A stretch of DNA of 64,000 nt. Source: Palaemon carinicauda. Its lineage: Eukaryota > Arthropoda > Malacostraca > Decapoda > Palaemonidae. The stretch is from the NCBI RefSeq assembly GCF_036898095.1, contig NC_090746.1, positions 55,656,869 to 55,720,868 of the forward strand, written 5' to 3'. Below are positions 15,315 through 25,811 of the stretch, piece after piece. The notes under the pieces are model-generated. The model was not told the DNA's origin. It worked only from the letters and a program-made list of their open reading frames with translations, and made no database searches. How positions within the stretch are numbered: the stretch's first letter is position 1; the number at the start of each line of letters is the position of its first letter. Both the position numbers and the translations under genes were made by a program.

Positions 15315-15564
15315 TGACGTTATTTGACGTTATCCCGTTGCGTTACAATCTTGAGTGACAGCAACATTCGCAAGCCACCTATTGACGTCATAATAATTCT
15401 GTCGTTGTGATTGATGGCAGCGCGCCCCTTGGGCGGTATCGCTTGAGTGATGTTTCATTCATCCTCGTGACGTCATTTTATTTTGCGATTGTGACCGGAG
15501 CCTTTCTTCTCGATGACATCAATCCGAATGAATTGAAATTCCAAAGTAAAGGCGACTGACGTCA
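15315..15564. promoter_or_regulatory. Cluster of CRE-like sites (candidate enhancer or promoter)
   Basis: Three exact TGACGTCA octamers (15,383-15,390; 15,468-15,475; 15,557-15,564) and two TGACGTTA variants (15,315-15,322; 15,325-15,332) fall within 250 bp. TGACGTCA is the well-known binding site of CREB/ATF bZIP factors, and TGACGT is its strong half. The flanks of the sites differ, so they are not copies of one repeat unit. The stretch is also more GC-balanced than its surroundings, with a GC-rich patch at about 15,420-15,440. No TATA box, start site or adjoining exon was identified, so function is inferred from motif clustering alone. Confidence 0.35.
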
Positions 15565-15778
15565 CTGGAATCGCGAACTGCGCCTGGAATAAAATATTCC
15601 TCTCCCACAGGAAATTTCACCCGTCGCTTTTTTATCTTGATCATTTCATTTTCAGCATTGCGATGATCTGATGATTAAGAATTCACTGTATTTTATTGCA
15701 AATTTATACAAATCTATATGACAACAACGTTGGTGATGAGTGCAGGTATAGCATTTTAGTACTATAATTAATTATATC

Positions 15779-15803
15779 CCTTATATAATAAGGAACAAGT
15801 GTC

Positions 15804-15859
<56 letters not shown>

Positions 15860-16026
15860 TCACGCTCAGCAACATTTCTAAACGTATAACTAGGTGTCTC
15901 CCTGTCCCTCGGCTACGGGGGAGAGGGAGTAGTCATACCCTGGTGAGAGATGTTGTAGTTACGAAATCGGTAGGGGTGAGAAGGGTTGAATCTGTGTGTG
16001 CATATTTATCTAAATATTTAGCCGTC
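15779..16026 (+). repeat. Dispersed repeat family 2, copy A, with internal (TA)n
   Basis: This matches 63,576-63,860 in the same orientation. The left block is CCTTATATAATAAGGAACAA plus GTGTCTG; then comes a (TA)n core (15,809-15,857). The right block starts GGTCACGCTCAGC and carries CCCTCGG, a GGGAG-type purine patch, AGTAGTCATACCCTGG, and ends in TAAATATTTAGCCGTC. Both copies hold the TA tract at the same internal position, so it is part of the element. No terminal inverted repeats, coding capacity or poly-A tail are visible. Confidence 0.75.
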
Positions 16027-18552
16027 CTTCTTAATCTTCTTAATTCTTTTTATTGACATAAAAGGTTATTTCTAAGGCGTTCAAATTTAAAATATATAAC
16101 GTTACCTTCAGTAAACCAACATTTCAGTATCCATTGAATAAAACTAAAGAAATTCCTCTGTAGACGTCCTTGGATGGAATCAGATCTTAGCATGGCACCA
16201 CTTATCCAAGGGAATTATTGACTGTTCTCTCCACACCATTCATCTATTCTCTCCTTTCCCCTATTTATCAATCCACGGTTATACCTTAACTTCGGTCCAA
16301 AAGCTTCAAAAAGTAAAAGAGAAAAGAAAAATAGGAAAACTTCAAAAGGAATCTGTCTCTCACTTCCACGAATGCTTGCACACTTCAGCTGTCTAGATGA
16401 GGGATTCTCAGAACTTTCTCTTCCGGGAATCCTTTATGCTTCCTAAATGGAAACTTGAAAACACCCGAACTACATAAGCCTATTTTCGTGGGGAGGCCGG
16501 AGATGGCATCTTGAGGAGCGTCGTATATAAAATGAAAACACTCACGGACAAAAACGAGGACAAAAAAACCCAAGTTTTCTCTTTCTTTTACATTTTCTCC
16601 GTAAATTATATCCAGGCCTATAGTCACACTACTCTCAGTAATTTAAATTCTTGCTGGCTATTAGCTTTTGCTATTTTCTTTATATTTTGATAGTTAATGT
16701 TTTTCTTATCTCAGGAATTTATCCACCTCTGACGGAAATAGAATGTCGTCATTAGTTACGAACTTATGATAAACAGCTGAAGTAAGTACAGTTGAGCATA
16801 GGTGTACTTAGTACACCTTGTTCTGAAGACGTGCACCCTGTCAAATACTTACTTTGCGGTGAGTAACCAAAGCTAGTACACGGAGAGTAATGAGAGGCGC
16901 TGGGCTGGGCTAACCACAGGAACTCGCCGCACAGTAAGGGTGTTACTTGGTGCTCTTCCTCAGAGAGAGGGGTAATAGCAATTCCTGTGTCCAGCTGTAC
17001 ATGATTCGAACACAACTGACCAAATTCAGTTGGATAATCACTTCCAAAACCGCGGCACTTGGTTATCCAGTTACCTATATTCCTCCGCTACATGACACAC
17101 AAGAACTTTTGTTCTTATCTCCTATGTAATGAACTATAAGGGCTTTCTCAATTAACATTGGCCATAAAAGTCGACATGAGAACTATCTATCAGAACTTTT
17201 ATTTATCACGAAGATTACAAATCTTCCGGTAAAGGAATGTGCCCATCACTGCTGGACTGTAAATTAAGGTTAGCTACCGCCTGCTAAAGCTTTCATATCG
17301 ACGTGATTCATTTACCTCGGCACACATAACCGTGGATTGCGGAACTGTAGTTAACTCAGATAAATCATCTATTGCTGTTCTAGAGAGTGTAATATAGGAA
17401 ACGAATAGAGCATGAATTCCCAAGTCAGCCGAGGTATGGGAGATCCATCTTTCTCTTATATATATAAATATGCGTGTTTGCACTTACATATTTGCAGCAT
17501 ATTGAAAGAATGATCCTGATGAACAATAAATTCTTAATGATTAATCTAGTCATCGATCTATTCGAATTGGTGCTGCACATCTCAATAGACTACTGAGGCA
17601 GAAATAGTTTAAGATATAGTTTTTCCTCTACCAAAGGAGTTAAAACCCACTAAAAAATTAATAAATGAATAAGATAATGTTTCAATATTTATTGATAAAA
17701 GAAACTAGTATATACACGAAATAGGCGATTTCTTTTCACATCTAATTTCTTTACTACAAAAACTTGATTTCCTAAGTAAGAAGGAATTCCCCTCATTTTT
17801 TTTTTCAAGATAAGTCAAGGTAACAGTTATGGAACGGTGAAAGCAAACTGCGTCCTACTTGTATAACAAAAGAATCCCAATCGATTAGTAAACCGGTGTT
17901 TTGAAATAACTTTTCATGGAATAAATCGCAGTTCCTGTTGGTAATAAATGCTACTGACACCAAAGAAGTGTTCTTTAATTTAGCATCAACGTAATAACGG
18001 TATAACTGGGTTTCAACAAGGAGTGTCGACGACCCATAAACAAAAAGAACCTGCAACGAGGTCTTCCAGAACTATTTACGCGGTCTATCATAACTAGGCA
18101 GGATAAGAACGGCAACAAAGAGTTTCCTGGAAGAGCTGAATTGTCTGTTGGTTGCGTCACGGATGACCCTGGAGCCCCCTGGCGACGGATGCGTGAAAGT
18201 TATCCTCCTCCTTCCCTCCTTTCCTTTCCTCCTTCACTCCCTTTCGCTTCTCTTCGATAGTACAAAAATTCCCGCCTTCGCAGCGAACAGGAAAATACTC
18301 ATGAGGAGGAAACGATGGATCCAGCAAATCGCTCGACTCTCCTGTATTCCGAAGGGAAAGCAGAAGAGGTGGCAAGCGGACGAGAGAAACGGTTGATAAT
18401 TCCGTTAGAAAACGCAGGTTTGAATTCTAAAGGAATTTCAAAGGAGGTCAGAGGCAGAAGAGTCCGCGATAAATAGGCGTTTGTTCTGATTGAACTGGAT
18501 TTTAAACACAAAGTTGATAAAGCATTTCAGATTAAAAAGACCATAAGTTATA
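16027..18552. other. Long gene-free spacer without long microsatellites
   Basis: No gene seen over 2.5 kb. A perfect 19-bp palindrome sits at 16,800-16,818. A minus-strand frame of 83 codons (16,764-17,015) contains a strong donor-like GTAAGTAT read on the minus strand from about 16,852. Minus-strand frames at 16,385-16,627 and 17,805-18,056 show no recognisable motif. Pyrimidine-rich DNA near 18,200-18,260 gives low-complexity frames. Confidence 0.6.
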
Positions 18553-18563
18553 TCATATATATG

Positions 18564-18599
<36 letters not shown>

Positions 18600-18664
18600 A
18601 TATATCTAATATATATCTATATCTATATCTATCTATCTATATATATATATATATATATATATAT
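18553..18664. repeat. AT-rich compound microsatellite with (TATC)n
   Basis: AT repeat broken by TTCAATATATATC and ATATCTATATCTATC steps; the TATC units form a short tetranucleotide patch near 18,616-18,640. Confidence 0.95.
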
Positions 18665-18828
18665 CCTTGGTACAAAGTAATTAAATGGGTATATTTGATA
18701 TACTACAGTACACAGTCTTACGAGATGTGCTCTCATCCGATGAAGTCTTAAATGGAGAAAGGCCATTATAATTTTGTAATTTCGGATGTGTTCGAAAAAT
18801 ACCAAAGTATGAGGACATTTAAATTCTC

Positions 18829-18887
18829 CATATATATATATATATATATATACATACATATAAATATATATTTATATGTATATATAT

Positions 18888-18930
<43 letters not shown>

Positions 18931-18967
18931 TATATACATATAAATATATATTTATATGTATATATAT

Positions 18968-19011
<44 letters not shown>

Positions 19012-19026
19012 TTATATGTATCTATC

Positions 19027-19081
<55 letters not shown>
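18829..19081. repeat. AT higher-order repeat with embedded palindromes, ending in (GT)n
   Basis: A roughly 80-bp unit is repeated. It holds a palindrome centred on TAAATATATATTTA, then TATAGATATA and a (TA)n arm. Palindrome copies lie at 18,854-18,881 and 18,930-18,965. A third, shortened copy (TACATATTTATATGTA) lies near 19,005-19,020. The array ends in about 16 GT units from 19,050. Confidence 0.9.
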
Positions 19082-19084
<3 letters not shown>

Positions 19085-19126
19085 TACAAGTAGGATTGTA
19101 GGTTGTGTGCCGTTCCGTTCTGAGGA

Positions 19127-19570
19127 TTAAAAAGAAATAACTTTTTCATCCTCGTCATCTCCTCCTATGCCTAGTGACACAAAGGGCCTCAGATTTTGCC
19201 AGTCGTCTCTATCTTGAGCTTTTAAATCAATACTTCTCCATTCATCATCTCCTACTTCCCGCTTTATAATCCTCAGCCATGTAGGACTGGGTCTTCCAAC
19301 TCTTCTAGTACCTTGTGGATCACAGATGAAGTTTGGTGAACTAATCTCTCTTGGGAAATGCGAAGAGCATGCCCAAGCCATCTCCATCTACCCCTAACCA
19401 TGATCTCATCCACATATAGCACTTGAGTAATCTCTCTTATAGTTACATTTCTAATCTTGTCCTGCCATCCAACTCCCATTATTCTTTAGAGGGCTTTGTT
19501 TTCAAATCTACAAAATGTGTTGGATATTGTTTCATTGTTATACCACGACTTCCCAATTTGATTCATGGTT
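19127..19570 (-). mobile_element. Non-LTR retrotransposon fragment: degraded C-terminal end of the reverse-transcriptase ORF
   Basis: Read on the minus strand, this block shows the familiar tail of a LINE ORF2 polyprotein. An FENKAL-stop-RIMGVGWQDKIRN segment comes first (compare the usual LRRI-G-WQD pattern), then RGRWRWLGHALRI. After a frame change come RRVGRPSPTWLR, a D-W--DR--W segment and a closing FVSLGIGGDDEDEK before the stop at 19,127. The W-RWLGH-LR, GRP--TW and R--W motifs are typical of the region after the reverse-transcriptase domain in arthropod non-LTR elements. An in-frame TAA and a frameshift near 19,380 make it a pseudogene. The RT catalytic core and endonuclease are missing, so it is a 3'-end fragment, as expected for 5'-truncated insertion. 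The clade (RTE, Jockey or CR1-like) cannot be set from this piece. Confidence 0.75.
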
Positions 19571-21423
19571 CCAACATGCTTGCCAAGGGTTATATGAGTA
19601 TTAGCGGATGAGCAGCCTGGTGGAGTAACGAGAACTTTGGGTGTGGAGGAAATGCCCCCTAAATCTCGAAGAGGCCACTGGCAGCAGGGTGACGGATTAG
19701 GTTTAATGCGATAGACAAAATCTCTCTTTGGCTTTTACTCCTGACAACTGGCGGTTGATCTCACTGGAATTAGTATGGACCGGCAAGGGTCACTTGCCTT
19801 AGATAAGCACTGCGCATCACAAGAAACTGGCTATCCTTTGATGAATTTAGCCAATTAATCCTCTATGGATTTAGTCAGTCTATGGAAAGAGAATGGTGGC
19901 TAAGAATAAATATCTTTTTAAATCCAGTAAACTGGATGGCTTAAAACAACACTATAATGTCATGTGCAAATCTCTTTAAGAAACAGTCAAGTCAAGGAAT
20001 AAATCGTTCTCGACAAACAACTGAAAGGCGCATGAATTAAGATCTGATCAGCTCAAATGTTGCGAAAATTCTTATCAAGTAGCACAGCAAAATTGACTAA
20101 CAAAAACCGATACTTTAGACGTGAACTTTTAAGGAAAATATTCTCTGTCAGTTTCTGTTGACCTGTTACCCAACCAACCTGTGCCCTGCTGCTACCCCAG
20201 AAGGATGTAGGCCAAAACCGAACGCTCTTGGGCCCAAAAAGTCAAAAGTTAGCGTCTCACTAAAGTCCAAAGGTAAATGAAAATGACTAAAAACTTGCCT
20301 TTTAAAATCAGTCCAACCGCAGTGATCTATTCAGGTCATCCTGGTTCGAATTTCTTAATTCATTCGTACAGAGGCACCTCAACATATGCACATACAAATA
20401 GGAACATACAATTCTATTATAGCACAATTCAAACCCGGATACATATCTTGCTACTAATGTTGACCTGATTAGATATCCAAAATGAAAGAAAAATTTGTTC
20501 TGGAACACCTTTTCCAGAAAAGAAATAGCGTTAAAGGGACAGGAAGAGGCCGAACAGCAATAGGACCGAGCAGGTTTAGGATAAAATGTGGTGGCTCAAC
20601 CCCACTTAGAACCCCCTACCCCCTAAAACCCTTTCAAAAGTGCCGTGCACCTGACTGAGTATCCTCATTTCCTTATGCGATCAAGTTGGAAGAACTCTTT
20701 AGGAAATCTCTTCTTTTTTCCCACCTATTTTCCTATCAATAACATTTTCATTTAATGTGGGTATATCTATTGACATGAATATGACGTCAAACATTTACGA
20801 TGGATTTTGAATGCATAGTAAAGAAAATGAAAGAAATTCAATGAGGCCTTCGACCATAAAAATCCCAGCTTGGTTTTTAAGGAAATATGTCAAATATGAA
20901 CGAAATATTTTGTACTAGTCATAGAATCACTGAAATAGAATAATGATAGGCCTTGTTGTTAGCCCAACAGTGTATACAGTATATATGAATATCACGGTAG
21001 TAATAAATGTAAAAAGAAAAAAAATAATAACGTTACAAAGACCCCAATAAGAACAAGTGTGAGTTGGCAACTTTATGGATGTCAAAATCTAAAGAATAGG
21101 AAGAAATGCATAAAAGCAAAGGTACTTCTTCGAATAAGAGCGATAGGGCGGTGGCCGGCCTTGGCGCCATCGCTGGAGGGTTACAATAGTCGAGTGAAAG
21201 TCAACAGTTTTTACTGATGACACCATTCTAACCCCTTCCACCGACACCGACAGACCCCCGCCGTCTTGGTACTCTGCTCTCGGGAGGTACCCCCTTCCCA
21301 TTTTCAATCTTCGAATTCCGTCTTTCATAAATATTGTAAAGTTCGATAATATAATAACTTATGAGGGGAATATACCAAAGGAAATTTCAATGAAAGCTAC
21401 AATACACAAACGCGCGCGCACAC

Positions 21424-21426
<3 letters not shown>
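19571..21426. other. Gene-free spacer beyond the LINE fragment
   Basis: No gene seen. On the minus strand this lies upstream of the LINE fragment; I could not extend recognisable reverse-transcriptase motifs beyond about 19,570. An exact CRE octamer is at 20,782-20,789. A GC-richer patch at about 21,140-21,310 opens a 79-codon minus frame (21,089-21,328) with no known domain. Confidence 0.6.

Positions 21427-21503
<77 letters not shown>
21427..21503. repeat. (AT)n microsatellite
   Basis: About 38 uninterrupted AT units, with a short CGCG and CACACA patch just before it. Confidence 0.97.
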
Positions 21504-21505
<2 letters not shown>

Positions 21506-23254
21506 TGTGTGTGTTACAAGTATATGTTTCAAGATTGAAAAATTACTACAGTATGTCATGATGTATTTCTAGATGCCTGGGGTCAATGACTTTAAAAAGG
21601 TAATTTTTCTACTATAAAATCACATAACAAAATTTAAAGAATGGAGTCTAAACATGGATCTCTAAAATCAAACAACCTACATTCCCCTCCTTTTAGGATC
21701 CTTCGACTTCATTGTAAAAAAAAATAACGAATTTGTCTTAATTTCTAGTTCAAGTCCCCCATTTCCTTAATTCGCCATCACGTAGAGAGAATGGATAAGT
21801 GGCAAAATAAGACGGAAAAATGGAGGTTTACTGACGACAAAACCACTAACGTCGGTTCTCGAACTTCCTTCGTCCAAGGTCTCAAATCAAACAATAGCGC
21901 TTTTACGCAACCTTCCTCTTGCCATCATGAACTATTTACTCTACGGCGAGTCTCACATACACGCATGCATGCATGCAAACGTACATAAACAAATGAGTGA
22001 ACGTACAGAACCACACCCTTTGGCCTTATGCATCATCAAAGCATCATTATCGATAAACACGCAGTTCTTCATTTCATAAAATCGTGTAAATAGTAACGTG
22101 TGAGGGTGTGCGTCTATGGAGGTTCCGTTCCACCAGTACGTATTGTAACGAGGCCTATTTTTTTCTTAGGAACAATTACCCCCTGGTGGGAGGTAGGTAT
22201 CGTCGATTTCTTCATGCTCCTTTGTATATGGAAATGTTTATTTACTGTTTTATTTTCTTCATGAACGACTTCTCTAAACCTTTATATTTAATATGATTGA
22301 AACCATCTTCTACCAACCGCCATTTCAAATAACAAACACCTCCACCAGTAGGATTTTCTTCGTTCTTAAAACACGCGATATACCTGGCAGGTTCAAACGG
22401 TCTTGTACCTTCATTTCATATGTACCATATCCCCCGGGAGGCATTGCAAGATACTCCTCTCATCGCCTTCATCCATATCCCTACCCACCAACATCCCCCA
22501 GATACCCCCATTCCGTTCTCTCCTGCCTGAGTGCCGATGCCCCTAGCCTAGTACCGTACCAGGGTAATATCCCTGAATCTGCTGCCTCCTGCCAGGGCAG
22601 GACCGTACTCCCTTGGCAGCTCTGAACACAGGACATGGTGCGCCTAGGGTCGGGCACATCTCCAATAGTTCCCGGTGTCGAAGCCAACAGCCTAAAGGGT
22701 GATTCATTTACAAACCTCGAGGATTTTGTTAAAGACAAGCTTATTCCTACCTCCCATGTTTCACTTATCCTTTAACCTTTCATTTTTATTCTTACTAAAT
22801 CTGTCTTCCGGTATTGCTAATGAAATTATATTTATGATTAAAAAAAAACATTGCACGTGTGCGAAATGTTTTCATTTTATTTTTGGTGGTTGGGGGAGGG
22901 GTTCCGCTTGTTATGATGCTTTACTTCGAGCAACTAATATGAAATCAAAGAATAACTTTAAGGTGATTCTCAATTAAAAGAGAAAACAATAAGTCGGTCA
23001 CCAATATAGCTAATTTGTTAGATTTATTTCGTCCCCGGATATACGAAACAACATTTATTAATCAAAATTAAATAAATAATTAAGTGTTCGAAGGAACATC
23101 GCAGGAGTATATTTGGAAGTGAAGGAGGTAAATACACATGAACAAGTAAAATATTTAAGAATGAAGTAAAAGGTACAAATAATTTGGAACGAAGGCAAAA
23201 GAAAAGAAAATATGCCGTTGGGAATCCCATCTTATCCGGGCAACCGGAGACGAC

Positions 23255-23257
<3 letters not shown>
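21504..23257. other. Gene-free spacer with a GC-richer patch
   Basis: No gene seen. A GC-richer patch at about 22,430-22,700 opens a 110-codon plus frame (22,293-22,625) and an 85-codon minus frame (22,481-22,738). Both contain a similar peptide because the DNA there is an imperfect palindrome (22,589-22,619). Confidence 0.6.
22589..22619. repeat. Imperfect 31-bp inverted repeat
   Basis: The sequence pairs with itself around 22,604 with two mismatches and one G-T wobble out of 15 positions; arms start CTGCCAGGG and end CCCTTGGCAG. As RNA it would form a stable hairpin. It lies in the GC-richer patch. Confidence 0.7.

Positions 23258-23312
<55 letters not shown>
23258..23312. repeat. (AG)n microsatellite
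   Basis: About 27 uninterrupted units. Confidence 0.97.
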
Positions 23313-23315
<3 letters not shown>

Positions 23316-23844
23316 GAAAATGCACTTGCATCTAAACAAGAGGAATTGCAGTTGCCTTATTAAGAAATTATCCATGCATGAACGAAGAATGGAATAATAA
23401 ACGCACATCAGGCATACGCAATTACCTCCTTACGACGAAGACCATTTAAGTGTGTGCGTATGTGCAAGTGCGTGCTGGCTATTTCAGGGAGCAAATGATA
23501 ATGATTGCAGCAGACACTACTACTACCAGCCAAGGCTGTGAAGGTCACAAGTGAAAGGGATCCTTAGTCATGCGTCTCCTTCTTCTTCTCCTCCTCCTCC
23601 GGTCACGCCATATCCATCCCCCTGGAAAAATACCTCTCCATCTGGAGTCTCACTCTTTGTTTCTTTCGCTCCTCCTCAACCTGTCACATCACATGGCATC
23701 GCACTCGCCAACAAACAACAAAAGACGCACCTATTATTATTATTACTCGCTCTTAGGTGGCTTCGATAGATCCTGTGGCTAAAGGCGGATTGGGATGTAA
23801 TATCCACTTATATTATATGCTGGTAATATGCGTCATTGTAGGTC

Positions 23845-23847
<3 letters not shown>
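23313..23847. other. Gene-free spacer with CTT/CTC tract
   Basis: No gene seen. A CTT/CTC tract at about 23,573-23,602 gives a poly-Leu start to a 70-codon frame that mimics a signal peptide but is low-complexity. Confidence 0.65.

Positions 23848-23908
<61 letters not shown>
23848..23908. repeat. (AG)n microsatellite
   Basis: About 30 uninterrupted units. Confidence 0.97.
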
Positions 23909-23909
<1 letters not shown>

Positions 23910-25741
23910 AGGAAACCCGCGACTCTCAAGGTGGTGCGAATGACCTGACGAATTATGCCAATGGGTTCCCTTTGGTTACAACTGGCAATAAGTATTCTTT
24001 AGAATAACGTCGTGAAATCAATATAAGAAACACATATTTTAATATCTAGTTCTTTATCTTTGCATCCGCCTACATCATTTTATTTTCTCGTTAGCTATAA
24101 ATCCACTATGCATTACATCTTATATGATGAAATTAATGTTGGAGTAATAGATTTCCTAACCATGAGAATTTCGGTAAAATTGATTTTATTGTTTATATGT
24201 AGAACGTTTGATTAGTTTCTTGTTTGAACGACAGAGGAAACAAAAACAACGTTTTTACTATGTAGCCTATCACATACCTACGAAGCTGAAAGGAGAGGAG
24301 AAGAAAATAAGCAGGGTGAAATATTGTTTACTAACAAGGTTGCTATTTCGTATTTGATGACCGCTCGGGAGTATTTCTAACCACATGAAACTGCCCGTGT
24401 ATAAATGAGTAGAAATTACTTTCAAGACATTTATGATTTTTTTTTTTTCAATATTATCTGAAACATTATATTCCACGATACCATTTTACTTATTTTAGTA
24501 GTGATGTCTTTAGGCTTCCTCTGAATTTATTCTGGACAGTGGTATTTTTATAGTCGCCATTAATAATCTTACATAGAATATTTTCATTTCTGTGACGTTG
24601 ATGCTTTAAAACACTAAAATCAAACGATAAGAAATCAGAGACATTCTTAGCTTAAATACTTCTCAATTTATGTTACGATATGAAAAAAAAAAGCGGAAAA
24701 TAATTGTACCAGTTGAATCCACAAATTTTCCTCTAGAAAAACCATGCCAAAGTATCTTTGGAAAGTTCTGATCTGCGGAAGAAAGCCATTACCTAACAAT
24801 GTTGATGCCACCACAGCGTTTAATGAAGAAATGCAAAAATGAATTGAAGGTGATTGACATTATGCTGTGAGTGTCATTGTTTACCTCCGAAGCGAGAGAG
24901 CCCCTGGTAAATGTCACGCGGTTTATAAAAGAGATTGTTTTTGGTAAACAAAAGCTGATTCCACTGTTAGCGTTTCAGAGTGTTTGTGTCCATGGCATTT
25001 GCTTTGTTTTGAATACACCAAAGATACATATCTAATGGTAATTGGGCTAATCAGAAAAAAAAGGAGAGGGGGATCCAGTAAAAATCCCAATACTGTTGAT
25101 ACAATGCAGTATTATTAGCAGAAGTTAACTCGGCTTTCAGCGTTATTTGTATCTTATTTTACTACTTTTTTACGTAAAGAGCTCGTTATGTGGCATTACG
25201 GTGAAAACACACACGCCGATAAATATTGAGCATTAGTTCCCTTACATCAAATTCGTATAACGCCACCTGATCTCTAGAATAATGGAAAACATTGTAATAC
25301 AACAAACAGGACAGTGTATGACCCTATAAAGTATTGACATTCAACGTCATCGTTTTGGTACGCTTAACTTAATGATGTAAACGAGGAAGTGGAAAAGGTA
25401 TATCTTAGCACATGTAATATAACAGATGTTCTCAATATGTTGCTATTAGTCGGAAATAGTCACTTATTGACATATGGTATCGAAGTGGTGATATTATATG
25501 CGAGCGTTAACGATTGTCCCTCCGAGAAACAGTGATGATGGTAAATCATTCTTATATACACAATGGGAAAATTGATATGATAATTATATCTTCATTCCCT
25601 TAAGTAAATGATTATTTGAGTGAAGAACTGAGGAGCTTAGGGGAAAGGAGCTAAACCCGGCTGTCCTTCAAACGAAAATAGGTTTAGCAGCTTGAAGTAC
25701 ACTTATGGATTACCTCATACCTGGCACGCGTTAAGAAGCGG

Positions 25742-25744
<3 letters not shown>
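23909..25744. other. Gene-free AT-rich spacer
   Basis: No gene seen over 1.8 kb. A TATAAAA string at 24,924-24,930 lies near two GTAAACA-type strings but has no matching start site or reading frame downstream. Confidence 0.65.

Positions 25745-25807
<63 letters not shown>
25745..25807. repeat. (AG)n microsatellite
   Basis: About 31 uninterrupted units. Confidence 0.97.

Positions 25808-25811
<4 letters not shown>

Noticed and set aside
20341..20356. tRNA B-box-like string GGTTCGAATTT
   Set aside because: No A-box upstream and no cloverleaf can be formed. Other GGTTC strings (47,236; 59,739) fail in the same way.
23570..23782. Poly-Leu start resembling a signal peptide (MRLLLLLLLLRS)
   Set aside because: Caused by a CTT/CTC tract; the downstream part has no protein-like pattern and no donor site.
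24924..24930. TATAAAA string as a promoter
   Set aside because: AT-rich DNA gives such strings often; no initiator at the right distance and no frame downstream.
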